Positions 1 to 10,616 are shown, numbered from the stretch's first letter. The stretch: 64,000 nucleotides of DNA from Palsa-892 sp963751615 (GCA_963751615.1 CAVVVG010000007.1:1-64000); one strand, 5' to 3'. Translations and numbers: made by a program. The notes: a model not told the origin generated them from the sequence alone.

Positions 1-396
1 ACTTGCAACAAGATTAGGGGATTGATCAAGCACTAACTCTCCAAGACATCACGGGCAATTGGCGAGACTTTTCACGTCACGCTAACAATGCGCAGGTCCA
101 CGGTTAAGCTCGTTAAAACATTTCTGATAAAGCTTCCGCACGAAGTGATTGCGAATGAATCGGCGAAGCGTTTGGGCATTGCTCTAGAAACGCTTTTAGC
201 TTCAATGAAGCTGCTCAGAATTGTTTGACCGCCTATGTGCTTGTAATTGCTGAGCTGTGATAGCCCCGTAGGGCGCGCCAGCAACTGCATTGGCTAAGTC
301 ATCATGCGCGCCGGGGCCACAATGGTCGATGCTGTCATTTCCGGAACGTACTATGCGCCGCTCCAAGCCGCAGTGATCCCTCAGGCAACAGTCAGC
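1..396. other. no supported gene
   Basis: Nothing convincing is seen here. A 46-codon plus-strand frame begins near 89 but matches no family I recognise and lacks a clear ribosome binding site. The stretch lies downstream of the minus-strand FG-GAP protein, so it should hold that gene's 3' flank. I see no clear hairpin followed by a T-run. Confidence 0.5.
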
Positions 397-2102
397 TTAA
401 TTCCAAACATAGCTCAGTTGATTGACGGTCACGCTTCCAGCGTAGGGTTCAACCGCTTGACTGTCGATCCCGCTTCTTGGTTCAGCACCGAATTGCAGGC
501 CTTGTAGCCAAAGAGAGGGGCTTACCCATCCAAGTGATTCTATGACAGCAAGGCAGGCTTTGAGGTCTATTGTTCCAGAAGTGATGTTCGTCGTTGGGCA
601 AAAGACAATAATAGTTGGGTTGCCCGGCTCCTTCGCTACAACACCACTATAGCCGGGGGTCGAAAATTTAGTTGCACTTGACTGCGCCTCTGCGTAGCCG
701 CGCGTGGCTGCATCGGGTGCTAGTAAGAATTGAATTTCAAACTGTTCATGGCCGGGTCCAGTCGGAGCTTGCATGTCGAACGGATAAAATTCCATCATGA
801 CATTGCTTTCGTTAGCTGCGCCGTTTTTTGTAAAGTCAAATGTCATGGAAAGGTTGTTGAACGAGCCCAATTGCTTGGCCGGAACAGAGTTGGATATCAC
901 CGAACTGCTACCGAAGCCGCCGGGCTGACCGGGTATGGTGCCGTAGATAATGGACGGATAGCCAAGCACACCGCTCCATATATCCGCGGCCGGTACTTTC
1001 GAATAATCCCAAGAAAGTGTCGTGCCATTCGGGAAGCTGACAGGATCTACCGTAATTGACTGAGTAAAATCCTTGCTGATAGTTGTATTGTTCGGCTGAC
1101 CCCAAGTGTTATTGAAGACCCAATATTGAGATTGAGTAGGCGTAGCGCCAGATCCAGTTGGATGATAGGTTTCCCAATTATTGCTAAAAGTTAGGGTATT
1201 AGAACCGAAGTGTCCGGTGCCTCCAATTGTCCAAGCCGTATTCACTGAACCATCAACGTAGACATTCGATGTGAAACTGTTGCCGGTGGACTGCCATTCC
1301 GTGAACATGCCAGTGGTGGAATTGCGCCACAAAAGGTCGCTCTTTCCATCGCTGTTGAAATCGCCTGTGCCGGCAGAGTTCAGCCAGTGCCTGCGCCATT
1401 AACATAGACATTCGATGTGAAGCCGCTGCCAGTCGACTGCCATTCTGAGAATGTGCCATTGGTGGCATTGCGCCAAAGAAGATCGGCCTTACCATCGCCG
1501 TTGAAATCGCCTGTGCCGGCAAGAGACCAAACCGAACCCACTGAACCATTAACATAGACATTCGATGTGAAGCCGCTGCCGGTCGACTGCCATTCTGAGA
1601 ATGCGCCAGTGGTGGTATTACGCCACAAAAGGTCGGTCTTACCATCGCCGTTGAAATCGGCCGTAGCTGCAAGCGTCAAACCAGTGCCGACTGAAGCATC
1701 CACATAGACATTCGGCGTGAAACCGTTGCCGGTGGACTGCCATTCTGAGAATGTGCCAGTGGTGGTATTGCGCCACAGAAGGTCGGTCTTACCATCGCCG
1801 TTGAAATCACCTGTGCCGGCAAGAGTCCAACCGGTGCCAACCGAGCCACTAACATAAACGTTCGACGTGTAACCCTTGCCGGTGGACTGCCATTCTGTGA
1901 ACACGCCAGTGGTGGTATTGCGCCAAAGAAGATCGCTCTTGCCATCGCCGTTGAAATCGGCCGTAGCTGCAAGTGTAAAGCCAGCGCCGACCGAAGCGTT
2001 GACGTAGACATTCGGCGTAAAGCCGTTGCCGGTGGACTGCCACTGCGAGAACGTACCAGTGCTTGGGTCGAGAAATAAGACATCAGTCAGCGGCATCGTC
2101 AT
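397..2102 (-). CDS. FG-GAP-repeat protein with GH12-like C-terminal domain (frameshifted)
   Basis: Probable secreted polysaccharide-binding or -degrading protein. The start is ATG at 2102, preceded by GAGGG at good spacing, and no signal peptide is visible. The N-terminal half has about six 50-residue repeats, each with a DFNGDGKTDLLWRN calcium-loop motif and an EWQSTG segment, typical of FG-GAP/VCBS propeller repeats. The C-terminal 250 residues contain YWVFNNTWGQ and a later MMEFYPFD strand, which resemble glycoside hydrolase family 12 (beta-1,4-glucanase fold); this assignment is tentative. One frameshift, about 4 bases short against sister repeats, lies near 1370-1385 and splits the reading frame. 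The absence of a signal peptide and the FG-GAP repeats shared with the proteins beside the type I secretion system (28-38 kb) suggest it may be a substrate of that system, which is inference. Confidence 0.65.
1205..2090 (-). repeat. tandem 150-bp FG-GAP coding repeats
   Basis: About six tandem copies of a 150-bp (50-codon) unit lie inside the FG-GAP protein gene. Each encodes an aspartate-rich DxNxDG loop followed by LLWRN and EWQSTG. Copies are highly similar at DNA level (for example the strings around 1550, 1700 and 1850), which suggests recent expansion. One unit near 1380 is 4 bases short and breaks the frame. Confidence 0.8.
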
Positions 2103-3110
2103 TGTTTTTCCCTCAGCACTATTTTTATTTTAAGTCAGCACCACTTAAAAAAAAGAAAACTTCCCGATCAATTGTATGATCGAGGAGCGTTTCTCTCCGA
2201 TTAGATATTTAGTTAGGAGTCGATTTAATTCGAAAAACAATTCGGAATATTGCAGTTCATATTTCTCGCAGTCTGTTACGGTGAAGCACCAGTTTTGAGC
2301 AGAAATTAGATACGATGAGTGACGTTTTGGATGATATTCGCGTGCGCGGCCGCAAGACGCGATGCTGCGTAGAGCCAGAGCTGAATGCCACGTGCCAACG
2401 AGCTTATTGCTTGATATTGAATTACGTTGCCTCATGGTTACTAAGCCTTTTTCAAATTGTTACCAAGCCGTTCTCAACTTGCTTCAAATGCCCTCTGAAG
2501 CGCGTGCCAAAAGACGGTGGAGGCTAAAGGAATGGCGTCGTTATTTCTCCTCGTAGACGCCTGGGTACAGTTTAGTGGTCGATGTTAAACGGCCGCGTCA
2601 TCGACTCGGATTTCAAGTAAATAAACACATTGCGACAGAAATAGTTCGAGATAGAAGCTTGCTAGCGAATTTTAGTCGTGTTTTTTGTGTCCGTGATAAA
2701 GTTTGTTGAAATTGCGACAAAACTCACATGAGAATTGGAGGCCGCGACCAAACTTTTGTCCTATTTGTTTTTTCTGCGATCACTTTCTGTCGAATATGTT
2801 GGTATTTGACTTGTTCGGATAATATTCGTCTCAGACATTGTGGAGAGTTCCTAAACGTTACGGGGAGAAATTGGAGAAACAAAACTTGCCCGTTGAGAAC
2901 TTTTCTCGATTGATTTCATAGTGCGTCACTCCCGACAAACAGAGTTATCGACAGCGATCTTTTTGATAGATTTTGAGTTAGCCTAGCCCGAGGATGGGAC
3001 TTTTGCCGACGCCCACGCTACAGCGATAAAAATATCACCCCAATTGACGCGTGATTGAGTTTTGATTCGTGAACGCCGGGATCCTCCTCACCAAGTTCGG
3101 CCAGCGCTAG
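2103..3110. other. gene-free, AT-rich stretch
   Basis: About 1 kb without a supportable gene. Several frames of 60-96 codons are open on both strands but show no recognisable family, no good ribosome binding site and low-complexity, AT-driven composition. The stretch should contain the promoter of the minus-strand FG-GAP gene. It ends at an integrase remnant, so it may be the scar of a lost mobile element. Confidence 0.5.
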
Positions 3111-3416
3111 GAATGCGCGTTCGCGACCGGAGATATTTTCGATGATCAAGGGACCGTCGCCCATTTGACGAAGACCAGCCGGAACGACTTGCGTTACGGA
3201 TACAGCCGGTTTCTTGGAATCCTCGCATTGGAGCGTCCCGACCTGTTAGCCGGTGAGTCCATACGAGTCGATCTGGAAATCATCGTGGAATTTGTCAGCC
3301 ATCTGCAACGATCCTGCTTCGAGGACTCGGTCGCGATGGCACATGACCATCTCCGGCTCGCGCTGAAGGTCCTTTTTCCCGCACAAAGCCATTACTGCCA
3401 GTTTGAGAGTTCCTAA
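3111..3416 (+). pseudogene. tyrosine recombinase/integrase N-terminal remnant
   Basis: The open frame after the stop at 3108 reads DIFDDQGTVAHLTKTS and continues through RYGYSRFLGIL, ERPDLL and HDHLRLALKVLFP. This is the helical SAM-like core-binding domain of Rhizobiales-type tyrosine recombinases (pattern: GYgRWLgfL, later HLrlALr). The start region is interrupted by a stop, and the catalytic domain with its R-H-R-Y residues is absent: the frame ends soon after the first domain. It is therefore a truncated relic, not an active integrase. It marks the left flank of the metal-efflux block. Confidence 0.6.
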
Positions 3417-3423
3417 CCTTAAT

Positions 3424-3454
3424 TTGACATAGGTCAACAACCATTGGCTAAATA
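3424..3454 (+). promoter_or_regulatory. candidate promoter with palindromic -35 ahead of the Cus block
   Basis: TTGACA at 3424 matches the -35 consensus exactly and is part of a perfect palindrome TTGAC-N4-GTCAA (3424-3437). A possible TAAATA -10 element lies 19 bases further on. A 19-base spacer is typical of MerR-class metal-activated promoters, but no regulator gene is seen nearby. This is read from sequence only. Confidence 0.3.
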
Positions 3455-3501
3455 TGGGTACCTTAACACCATTGATCGTCGGTTGACCGGATATTCATTA
3501 C

Positions 3502-3849
3502 ATGTCCAAGTTGATCATAAAAACCATTCGCATAGTTCTCGCATTCGTCGTCACATTTTCGGTGGCCACGCTTCCGACTGTGGCCAACACTAACCATCGC
3601 ATAACGCCCACCGAAATTTCCGCTTCGCATGAGATGCCGGATTGCGACGTTCCGATGCCGCATCGTCACAAAGCAATAGATGACTACGGATGTCTGGGGA
3701 CGTGTGCCGTCAAATGTTTCAGTTTTTCTCCAATATCTTTTTTGATTCTTCCAAATTCTTTGATCCTTGGGGCAAATTATTTTTCTTTTGTAACTGGAAT
3801 GGTGCGTTTAGAGACCGCAAGCCCGCCTTTTCATCCTCCTCAAATCTGA
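3502..3849 (+). CDS. small exported His/Cys-containing protein upstream of CusBA
   Basis: A 115-residue protein of unknown function. Residues 1-28 form a signal peptide (IIKTIRIVLAFVVTFSVATL, then VANT). The mature part has HEMPDCDVPMPHRH and GCLGTCAVKCF, i.e. clustered His, Met and Cys residues that could bind a soft metal, then a hydrophobic segment and a SPPFHPP tail. Small proteins with this layout commonly precede Cus-type efflux genes in Rhizobiales. It reads in the same direction as the FixH-like and CusBA genes. The metal-related role is inference. Confidence 0.6.
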   Translation: MSKLIIKTIRIVLAFVVTFSVATLPTVANTNHRITPTEISASHEMPDCDVPMPHRHKAIDDYGCLGTCAVKCFSFSPISFLILPNSLILGANYFSFVTGMVRLETASPPFHPPQI

Positions 3850-3972
3850 CATCGCTACCAAGATTGTGCCGACGCGCGTGAGCAACAAGCTCGCGTTAAA
3901 ATGCGTTCGGCTATTTGAGCCCGAACATCCCCGGGAACATGTCGATCATCAATCGCTGAGGAGACTAAATTC

Positions 3973-4368
3973 ATGATTCGGAAATTCATGATTATCGGAA
4001 CCGTTCTTACCGCCGCCACAGGCGTAGTGAACCCCGCTTTCGCAGGCGCAAACGACTACGTTTTTGAACCGGTCAATATAGAAATCAAAAAAGGTGACGA
4101 TGCTACGGTGTTAGTACGACTTATACATAAACCGACCGGTAAACCCGTTACTGATGCGGTCATAGTAAAGACGAGAATTGACATGGGGCCGGAGGGTATG
4201 GCCGACATGGACTCTCCCCTCACCGCTTTGCCGAGTCCGGAACCTGGTGTCTATGCATTCAAGACTGATCTCGGCATGGCAGGCCGTTGGTTGTTCAGCA
4301 TCGCCGCGAAAATACAGGGCGAACCTGAAACAGTAGTCAGTAAGATCACTTTTAAAGTAACGAAATGA
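3973..4368 (+). CDS. FixH/YtkA-like periplasmic protein
   Basis: A 131-residue protein with an N-terminal signal peptide (MIRKFMIIGTVLTAATGVVN, then PAFA). A single immunoglobulin-like FixH/YtkA-type domain follows, with the typical elements VRLIHKPTGKPV, DMGPEGMADM and LGMAGRWLFSI. A GAGGAG ribosome binding site lies 10 bases before the ATG. FixH-like domain proteins often accompany Cus-type copper/silver efflux genes, where a periplasmic metal-handling role is presumed but not settled. Its stop codon overlaps the start of the next small frame (ATGA), so the genes are probably co-translated. Confidence 0.7.
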   Translation: MIRKFMIIGTVLTAATGVVNPAFAGANDYVFEPVNIEIKKGDDATVLVRLIHKPTGKPVTDAVIVKTRIDMGPEGMADMDSPLTALPSPEPGVYAFKTDLGMAGRWLFSIAAKIQGEPETVVSKITFKVTK

Positions 4369-4499
4369 CGCGCCGTTCACCAATGTCGGCACTGTTTCAC
4401 TCTGCAGTGACGTCAAAAGTAAGGAAGGCGATGGCTGCGATAGCAGCTGTCGCTATTTCCGTCATCTCGCTACACGGCAAGGAAATTGAAAACTCATAG
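4365..4499 (+). CDS. 44-residue membrane peptide or outer-membrane-factor remnant
   Basis: The ATG overlaps the FixH-like stop in an ATGA arrangement, a strong sign of translational coupling. The product is 44 residues with a basic N-terminus and one hydrophobic stretch (AMAAIAAVAISVISLHG) that looks like a signal sequence. In related efflux operons the CusC-type (TolC family) gene is often found next to cusB; here only a signal-like leader remains. It could be a genuine small membrane protein or the stub of a deleted outer-membrane factor. Confidence 0.35.
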   Translation: MTRRSPMSALFHSAVTSKVRKAMAAIAAVAISVISLHGKEIENS

Positions 4500-5905
4500 T
4501 ACAAGCCGCGTCGAAATGTCACTTCTTCTTTCACTCTTCCTAATTGCGGTGGCGGCCGTTTATTGGTTTGCGCGTTCGTCGCCGTCCAATCCCCCAGACT
4601 TGTCTACGTCGCAAGTCGTCACTTCGACCGCAGAGCGCAAGATTCTCTATTACCGCGATCCAAGTGGTGCACCTTATTGGTCTGCCGTTCCGAAAAAAGA
4701 TTCTGCCAACCGTGAGTACACCCCCGTCTACGATGACACAGAGCCATCATTCGACTTGAAAAAAGAAAGACCTCAAACAGCCACGAACGAATCGCGACGA
4801 ATTCTCTATTACCGCAATCCAATGGGCCTGCCTGACACTTCTCCGGTTCCGAAGAAGGACTCGATGGGCATGGACTATATCGCCGTTTACGAGGGTGAGG
4901 ACCAAGATGACAGAGCTACCGTCAAGATAAGCATCGATAAAATTCAGCGTAGTGGTGTGCGAACCGAAATCGTCGAGAAACGCGTTATCATGCAACCAAT
5001 CCGAGCCGTTGGTACCGTCAAGATTGACGAACGCCGGGTCACAGTCGTTGCGATGCGGTCTGAGGGCTACATCGAAGAATTATTCGTCAATACAACGGGC
5101 CAATCGGTTCGTCTCGGCGAACCGCTATTCCGGGTCTACAGTTCGCAAATCCAGCAAGCCCAAATCGACCTCATGACAGCGATGAAGGGACCGCGGCTGC
5201 CAGGCATGTCGCTCGATGGACCCATGCAACGACTACGCAATCTCGGGATTCCAGAAAGCCGCATCCAGGAGGTGCAAAATACAAACACGAACCCCCGCAC
5301 TCTTGATTGGCCGTCACCGGCAACCGGGACCGTGATTGAAAAGCGAGTAGTAAACGGCCAGCGCGTTCAGCCTGGAGACGAACTTTTTCGGATCGCCGAT
5401 CTTTCGAACGTTTGGGTTATCGCCGACGTCGCAGAAAGCGACCTCGGTTCAATTGGTCTTGGCATGCAGGCATCTGGTAACAGTCCGGGCTTATCCGCAA
5501 CAACCAATCGAAGGAAAAGTTACATTCATTTATCCCGAACTAAGGCCGGAAACGCGTACTGCCCGTGTCCGCATCGAAACCCCTAATCCCGATGGCCTGC
5601 TGAGAGCGGACATGTATGCCGACGTGATTATTCGTACCGGGATGGACGAGAGGACCGTTGTCGCCATTCCCGATAGTGCACTTATCGATAGTGGAACTCG
5701 TCAGGTGGTACTTATTTCCAAAGGGGACGGCCGATTCGAGCCACGGCCAGTTAAACTAGGTCGACGGGGCAGCGGCTATATCGAAGTTCTCGAAGGCGTC
5801 GCGGAAGGTGAAAAAGTCGTCACGTCTGCGACATTCCTAATCGATTCGGAAAGCAATCTAAAGGCGGCGCTGAAAGCTTTTACTCAACCGGAGCCAGCGA
5901 AATGA
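4486..5905 (+). CDS. CusB-like RND efflux periplasmic adaptor (frameshifted)
   Basis: Membrane-fusion subunit linking a heavy-metal RND pump to the outer membrane. An N-terminal membrane anchor (LLLSLFLIAVAAVYWF) is followed by two heavy-metal-binding-domain copies of the cysteine-less type (YYRDPSGAPYW; YYRNPMGLPDTSPVPKKDSM), then barrel-sandwich and beta-barrel domains (GYIEELFVNTTGQSVRLGEP; PATGTVIEKRVVNGQRVQPG). A single extra base near 5476 shifts the frame. The protein continues as VTVRAYPQQPIEGKVTFIYP to the conserved C-terminus. The start is TTG at 4486 or ATG at 4516. The stop overlaps the CusA start (ATGA). Copper/silver is the likely substrate by family. Confidence 0.8.
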
Positions 5906-8900
5906 TTGCAGCAGTCATTCGTTGGTCAGCACGGAATGTCTTTTTGGTCTCGATTGCGACTTTATTTGTGACCCTTGCCGGGATTTACTGCGGTTTCGCG
6001 TGTGCCGCTCGACGCGATTCCAGATCTCTCCGACGTTCAAGTCATCGTTTACACGGAGTTTTCCGGCCAAGCACCACAAGTGGTCGAAGATCAAGTTACA
6101 TATCCACTAACGACTGCGATGCTCAGTGTGCCGAAGTCGCGAGTAGTTCGAGGGTTCTCTTTTTTCGGTGTTTCGTTCGTCTATGTAATCTTTGAAGATG
6201 GGACTGATCTTTATTGGGCACGTTCCCGCGTTTTGGAATACCTCAACTCTGCAGCGCAAAGATTACCTGCAGGCGTCACGCCCACGCTCGGACCCGACGC
6301 GACTGGGGTCGGTTGGGTCTATCAATATGTCGTCCTCGGTGCTCAAAAGAGTCTTGCTGAATTGCGAACCGTCCAGGACTGGCAGATCCGCTACGGTATT
6401 GTGAAAGCCGAGGGCGTGGCGGAGGTTGCGAGTGTCGGCGGATTTGTAAAACAGTACAGCATCGTGATTGATCCGCGCCGCTTGCAAGCCTTGGGAATTT
6501 CCGTTTCCAAGATTCGCGATGCCGTTAAGACTAGCAATATGGATGTAGGCGGCCGCACCATTGAATTGACAGAGACTGAGTTTGCTATACGCGGACGCGG
6601 CTATGTAAAAAGCATTTCCGACCTTGAACAAATCGTCGTCAAGAACGAACGTGGCGTTCCAGTTTTGCTTAGGGATGTCGCGCGTGTCGAACTCACGCCC
6701 GACGAGCGTCGCGGCATCACCGAGCTGAACGGCGATGGTGAGGTCGTATCAGGAATAGTAATTCAGCGCTTTGGTGAGAATGCTCTCACCGTGATCAAGA
6801 ATGTGAAGAATCGCCTTGCTGAAATCGCGCCGAGCCTGCCCCAAGGTGTGACGGTAGAGACCGTCTATGACCGCTCTGATCTCATTTACCGCGCGATTGC
6901 AACGTTAAAACGAACGCTGATTGAGGAAAGCATTATTGTTGCGGCCGTCTGCGTAGTCTTTCTCCTACATGTCCGCAGCGCTTTCGTCGCGATCATTACC
7001 CTGCCGCTCGGAGTTCTGATTGCTTATACCTGCATGAATCTCTTAGGTTTGAGCTCAAATATTATGAGCCTTGGAGGTATTGCGATTGCAATTGGTGCAA
7101 TGGTTGATGCTGCGATCGTCATGATCGAGAACGCTCATAAACACCTCGAACGTGCCCCACCCAACAAACCGCGAGCACAAATATTGATCGAGGCTGCAGT
7201 GGAAGTGGGCCCCGCGCTTTTCTTTAGCCTTCTCGTTATCACCGTCTCATTTCTACCGATCTTTACACTCGAGGCGCAGGAAGGGCGACTTTTTAAGCCC
7301 CTGGCCTACACAAAGACCTTTGCGATGGCAGCGGGGGCCCTACTTTCGGTGACATTGGTTCCGGCACTAATGATGCTTTTCGTACGTGGGAAAATTATTC
7401 CGGAGCACAAAAATCCAGTAAACCGATTTCTAATAGGAATTTATCGACCGGTGATCAAACTCGCACTTGAGTTTCGTATAGCGACAATCAGTATCGCGCT
7501 TGCGGTGCTTATCATTAGCATCTGGCCCGCCATGAAACTTGGCACGGAATTTATGCCCACCCTTAACGAGGGCACTATTTTCTTCATGCCGACCACCTTA
7601 CCGGGTCTCTCCATTACCAAGGCCGCGGAGCTAGTTCAGACACAAGACAAGATCATTAAGTCGTTCCCGGAAGTTGCATCGGTGTGGGGCAAAGCAGGGC
7701 GAGCCTCGACCGCGACCGACCCGGCGCCGACCGAGATGTTCGAAACCGTCATCAACCTCAAACCAGAGAGTGAATGGCGTCCTGGAATGACTGTTGAAAA
7801 GCTGATCGCCCAATTAGACAAGTCGCTGCAGTTCCCGGGTGTCTCCAATGCCTGGACCATGCCGATCAAGGCTCGGACTGATATGCTGGCGACCGGAATT
7901 AGAACACCGGTCGGTGTGAAGGTTTTCGGCCAGGATCTCGGCGAGATGGAAAAACTCGCGCGGCAAATCGAGGCGGTAATCCGTACGGTGCCGGGAACGA
8001 CAAGCGCTTTCGCAGAGCGCGTGATTGGAGGATATTACCTCAACATCGATCCGGATCGAGCCCAACTCGCTCGTTATGGACTCATGGTTGGTGACCTGCA
8101 AAACGTGATCGCGATGGCGCTTGGCGCCGAGACCGTAACAACTACGGTAGAAGGCCGCGAGCGGTATACAGTCAGTATCCGCTATCCGCGCGACCTTCGC
8201 AGCGATCCAGAAGCGATCGCGACCCAAGTGCTTATTCCGACGCCTGATGGTGCTGCGGTGCCGCTTGGACAAGTCGCAAGAGTGAACCTGTCCCAGGGTC
8301 CATCCACGATCCGCACCGAGAACGCACAGCTTGCTGCTTACATCTATGTCGATCTTCGCGATCGCGATTTAGGGAGCTATGTGGCCGACGCGCAAAAAGC
8401 CGTAGCGAACAATGTTAAATTTCCGCCGGGTTATTATGTCACCTGGAGTGGGCAGTTCGAATATCTACAGCGCGCAGAGGCGAAGCTTAAAATCGTAGTG
8501 CCTATCACGCTGCTGATAATCTTTCTTCTACTTTATCTCAATTTCAGGCGAGTAATTGAGACTTTGATTGTAATGCTGTCCGTACCCTTCGCGCTCGTAG
8601 GTGGTGTTTGGCTGATGTGGCTTCTCGGATTTAACTTGTCAGTTGCCGTGGTTGTCGGGTTTATTGCACTTACCGGCGTAGCCGCTGAGACCGGTGTCGT
8701 GATGCTGATTTATCTCGACAACGCGCTCACCGAGCTAACAGAAAAGCGCAGTACTGAAGGCCGTCAATTCACACTCGCAGATCTCAACACTGCGATTATG
8801 TCGGGCGCCGTCGAACGCGTACGTCCGAAAATGATGACAGTCGTTGCCATCATGGCCGGTCTACTTCCAATCATGTGGAACAATGGTACCGGCGCCGAAG

Positions 8901-9046
8901 TTATGCAGCGGATTGCGGTCCCGATGATCGGCGGCATGGTCTCTTCAACATTGCTCACTCTGGTGGTTATTCCTGCGATCTATGCAGTGGTCAAGGGAGC
9001 GACCATTCGATCAACGCGGTTAGTGTCTTATCCCCACCGAAGTTAG
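5902..9046 (+). CDS. CusA-like heavy-metal RND efflux pump (frameshifted)
   Basis: Inner-membrane proton antiporter of the HME-RND family, about 1048 residues, the usual length. The start ATG overlaps the adaptor stop. One extra base near 5989 splits the first 28 residues from the rest (RVPLDAIPDLSDVQVIVYTE onward). Hallmarks include GGIAIAIGAMVDAAIVMIEN in TM4, TDMLATGIRTPVGVKVFG in the porter domain (a CusA-like methionine position), EFMPTLNEGT, and the C-terminal membrane half GFIALTGVAAETGVVMLIYL. It works with the preceding adaptor. No TolC-family partner is encoded here, so one must come from elsewhere. The substrate, Cu(I)/Ag(I), is inferred from family. Confidence 0.88.
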
Positions 9047-9155
9047 GTCTTTAAATCTGAAAGGTTGCGGCTTATTGAATCTATTAGCCAGTCGGGTAGA
9101 CTGTTAGTCGGCTATTAAACCTGGGAATTGCTATTTGTGAGGTGAGAGTCGGGAA

Positions 9156-9800
9156 ATGTTCGGTCGTATATTCACAACCCTCTTCCTGATGTCGACGTTA
9201 ATCAGTGTGAATGCTGCCTTCGCACAGGGTTATGTACCGAACCCACCGGACTATGTGCCGAGCGCGCGGAACTTTGTACCGTACCCATATAATGAGCGGC
9301 CGCGGCCGACACCATTTCAACAGGCGAAAGAAAAATGGGAGAAACTGTCTGAAAGTGAGACTTCTTGCATCAACGATGCTCTTCGGTGGGAAAACACTAG
9401 CATCAAGAATTTGATGCAAAAAGGTATTGCGCCTACCGATCCTAAGCTCACTAAAATTCGTTCTAATTGTCAGACTCAAATGGACGCTACCGCATCTGCA
9501 GCAGCCTCCGATGCAGAAACAAAGAAACAAATTGCCGAGCTAAACGACCAATTAAGAATGGCTCAAACTGAAATCCAAAGATTACGTGCGGAGACGGAGC
9601 GATTAAAGTCAGAAGCAATAGAGCGGATGCGGCCGCAATCTCAAAAAGGGAAACTCGACACCGCCAAATTAGTTGCTCAGAATAACTCGAGTAACAGCTT
9701 TATCTACACGTTAATTGGGGTTGTTACTTTAATTCTCGGCATATTATTTCTGATCGGTCTGTTTGCACCGAAAGCGGAGACCAAGGAGATTAGTCAATAG
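9156..9800 (+). CDS. exported coiled-coil protein with C-terminal membrane segment
   Basis: Unrecognised 214-residue protein. The N-terminus is a signal peptide (LFLMSTLISVNAAFAQG) followed by a Tyr/Pro-rich repeat-like region (GYVPNPPDYVPSARNFVPYP). Residues 120-165 form a predicted coiled coil (KKQIAELNDQLRMAQTEIQR). One transmembrane helix lies near the C-terminus (YTLIGVVTLILGILFLIGLF), so the bulk should be periplasmic. It lies 110 bases after the RND pump in the same direction. No function can be given. Confidence 0.55.
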   Translation: MFGRIFTTLFLMSTLISVNAAFAQGYVPNPPDYVPSARNFVPYPYNERPRPTPFQQAKEKWEKLSESETSCINDALRWENTSIKNLMQKGIAPTDPKLTKIRSNCQTQMDATASAAASDAETKKQIAELNDQLRMAQTEIQRLRAETERLKSEAIERMRPQSQKGKLDTAKLVAQNNSSNSFIYTLIGVVTLILGILFLIGLFAPKAETKEISQ

Positions 9801-9834
9801 ATGTTCAGCGTTTCATACAACTGAGTACGATGAT

Positions 9835-10246
9835 ATGAAAAATGCCAGTGAACGTTCTCTAGGGTTGGACATCTCAAGCATGAAGCCAATAGTTGTCTCC
9901 GCGTTATTCGTCGCGGCGCTATCTGGCCTCACCGCCGTGTCGGCTATTGGGATGCTGCTCGTTTTTGCAGGAGCCGCCCGAGCGGACGCCATTGATGGCG
10001 ACTGGTGCCAGACCAACGGGCGGCGAATGTCGATTCATGGGTCCGATATTGTCACGCCCGGTGGAAAGCACACCCGCGGCGAATACAGTCGCCATTCGTT
10101 CTCCTACGTCGTTCCCGCCGGGGAAGCAGGCGCTGGCGAAGCGGTGTCGATTATCCTGCTCTCCGAATACCTCGCGCATGCGCAACATGGGCTCGGCCAC
10201 CGCGCCCGTGCAGGTATGGAACCGCTGCCAGCCGGGTGTCAGTTAA
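9835..10246 (+). CDS. conserved exported hypothetical protein (frameshifted C-terminus)
   Basis: Small exported protein of a conserved Rhizobiales hypothetical type. A hydrophobic export segment (ALSGLTAVSAIGMLLVFAG) is followed by DAIDGDWCQTNGRRMSIHG, DIVTPGGKHTRGEYSRHSFS and a Gly/Ala-rich loop. The first frame runs on to 10257, but the family-like ending VQVWNRCQPGVS is in the next frame and stops at 10246, so a one-base shift near 10185 is likely. ATG at 9835 is preferred over upstream starts because the region before it overlaps the previous gene. Function unknown. Confidence 0.5.
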
Positions 10247-10373
10247 CGCTGACGTGAACCACTTTTCGCTCGCTGCCGCGCCACTACCAGTGTTGGTTTC
10301 GGATCAGATCCCCGCGCGGGAGTGATGTAACGCAGGTTCAACTAAGTGCTCCAGTGATTGTCGCTCACCATTT

Positions 10374-10556
10374 CTACTGACAATCGACGGGGCCATTACA
10401 AAACCAACAGCTTTGGGATATGGCGCAAATATTACCTGTGATGCGATTGCGGTGAATGACACCTCCCGGCAATGTTTCATAGCTAAACATCCAAATTGCA
10501 AAAAGCACCATAACTCCAATAATTATTGCCGGTAGCGGGTTGCGTAGCATGGGCAC
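10374..10556 (-). CDS. possible small membrane protein
   Basis: A 60-codon frame that begins MPMLRNPLPAIIIGVMVLFA and has one clear transmembrane helix, then a polar tail with three Cys. No strong ribosome binding site is seen and I recognise no family. The rest of the 370-base gap between the exported hypothetical protein and the CBS-BON gene holds nothing else I can support. Confidence 0.3.
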   Translation of the reverse strand: MPMLRNPLPAIIIGVMVLFAIWMFSYETLPGGVIHRNRITGNICAISQSCWFCNGPVDCQ

Positions 10557-10616
10557 CGCAATTTCTATGCTCGTGATTTTGAACTGTTAGGGCCATAAGG
10601 GCTCTGCTTAGGGCGC

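Noticed and set aside
1205..2090. Possible CRISPR-like array because of regular repeats
   Set aside because: The 150-bp units are fully coding FG-GAP repeats without unique spacers.
4486..5905. Programmed ribosomal frameshifting in cusB and others
   Set aside because: Too many unrelated genes are affected, at different sites without a common slippery sequence or hairpin.
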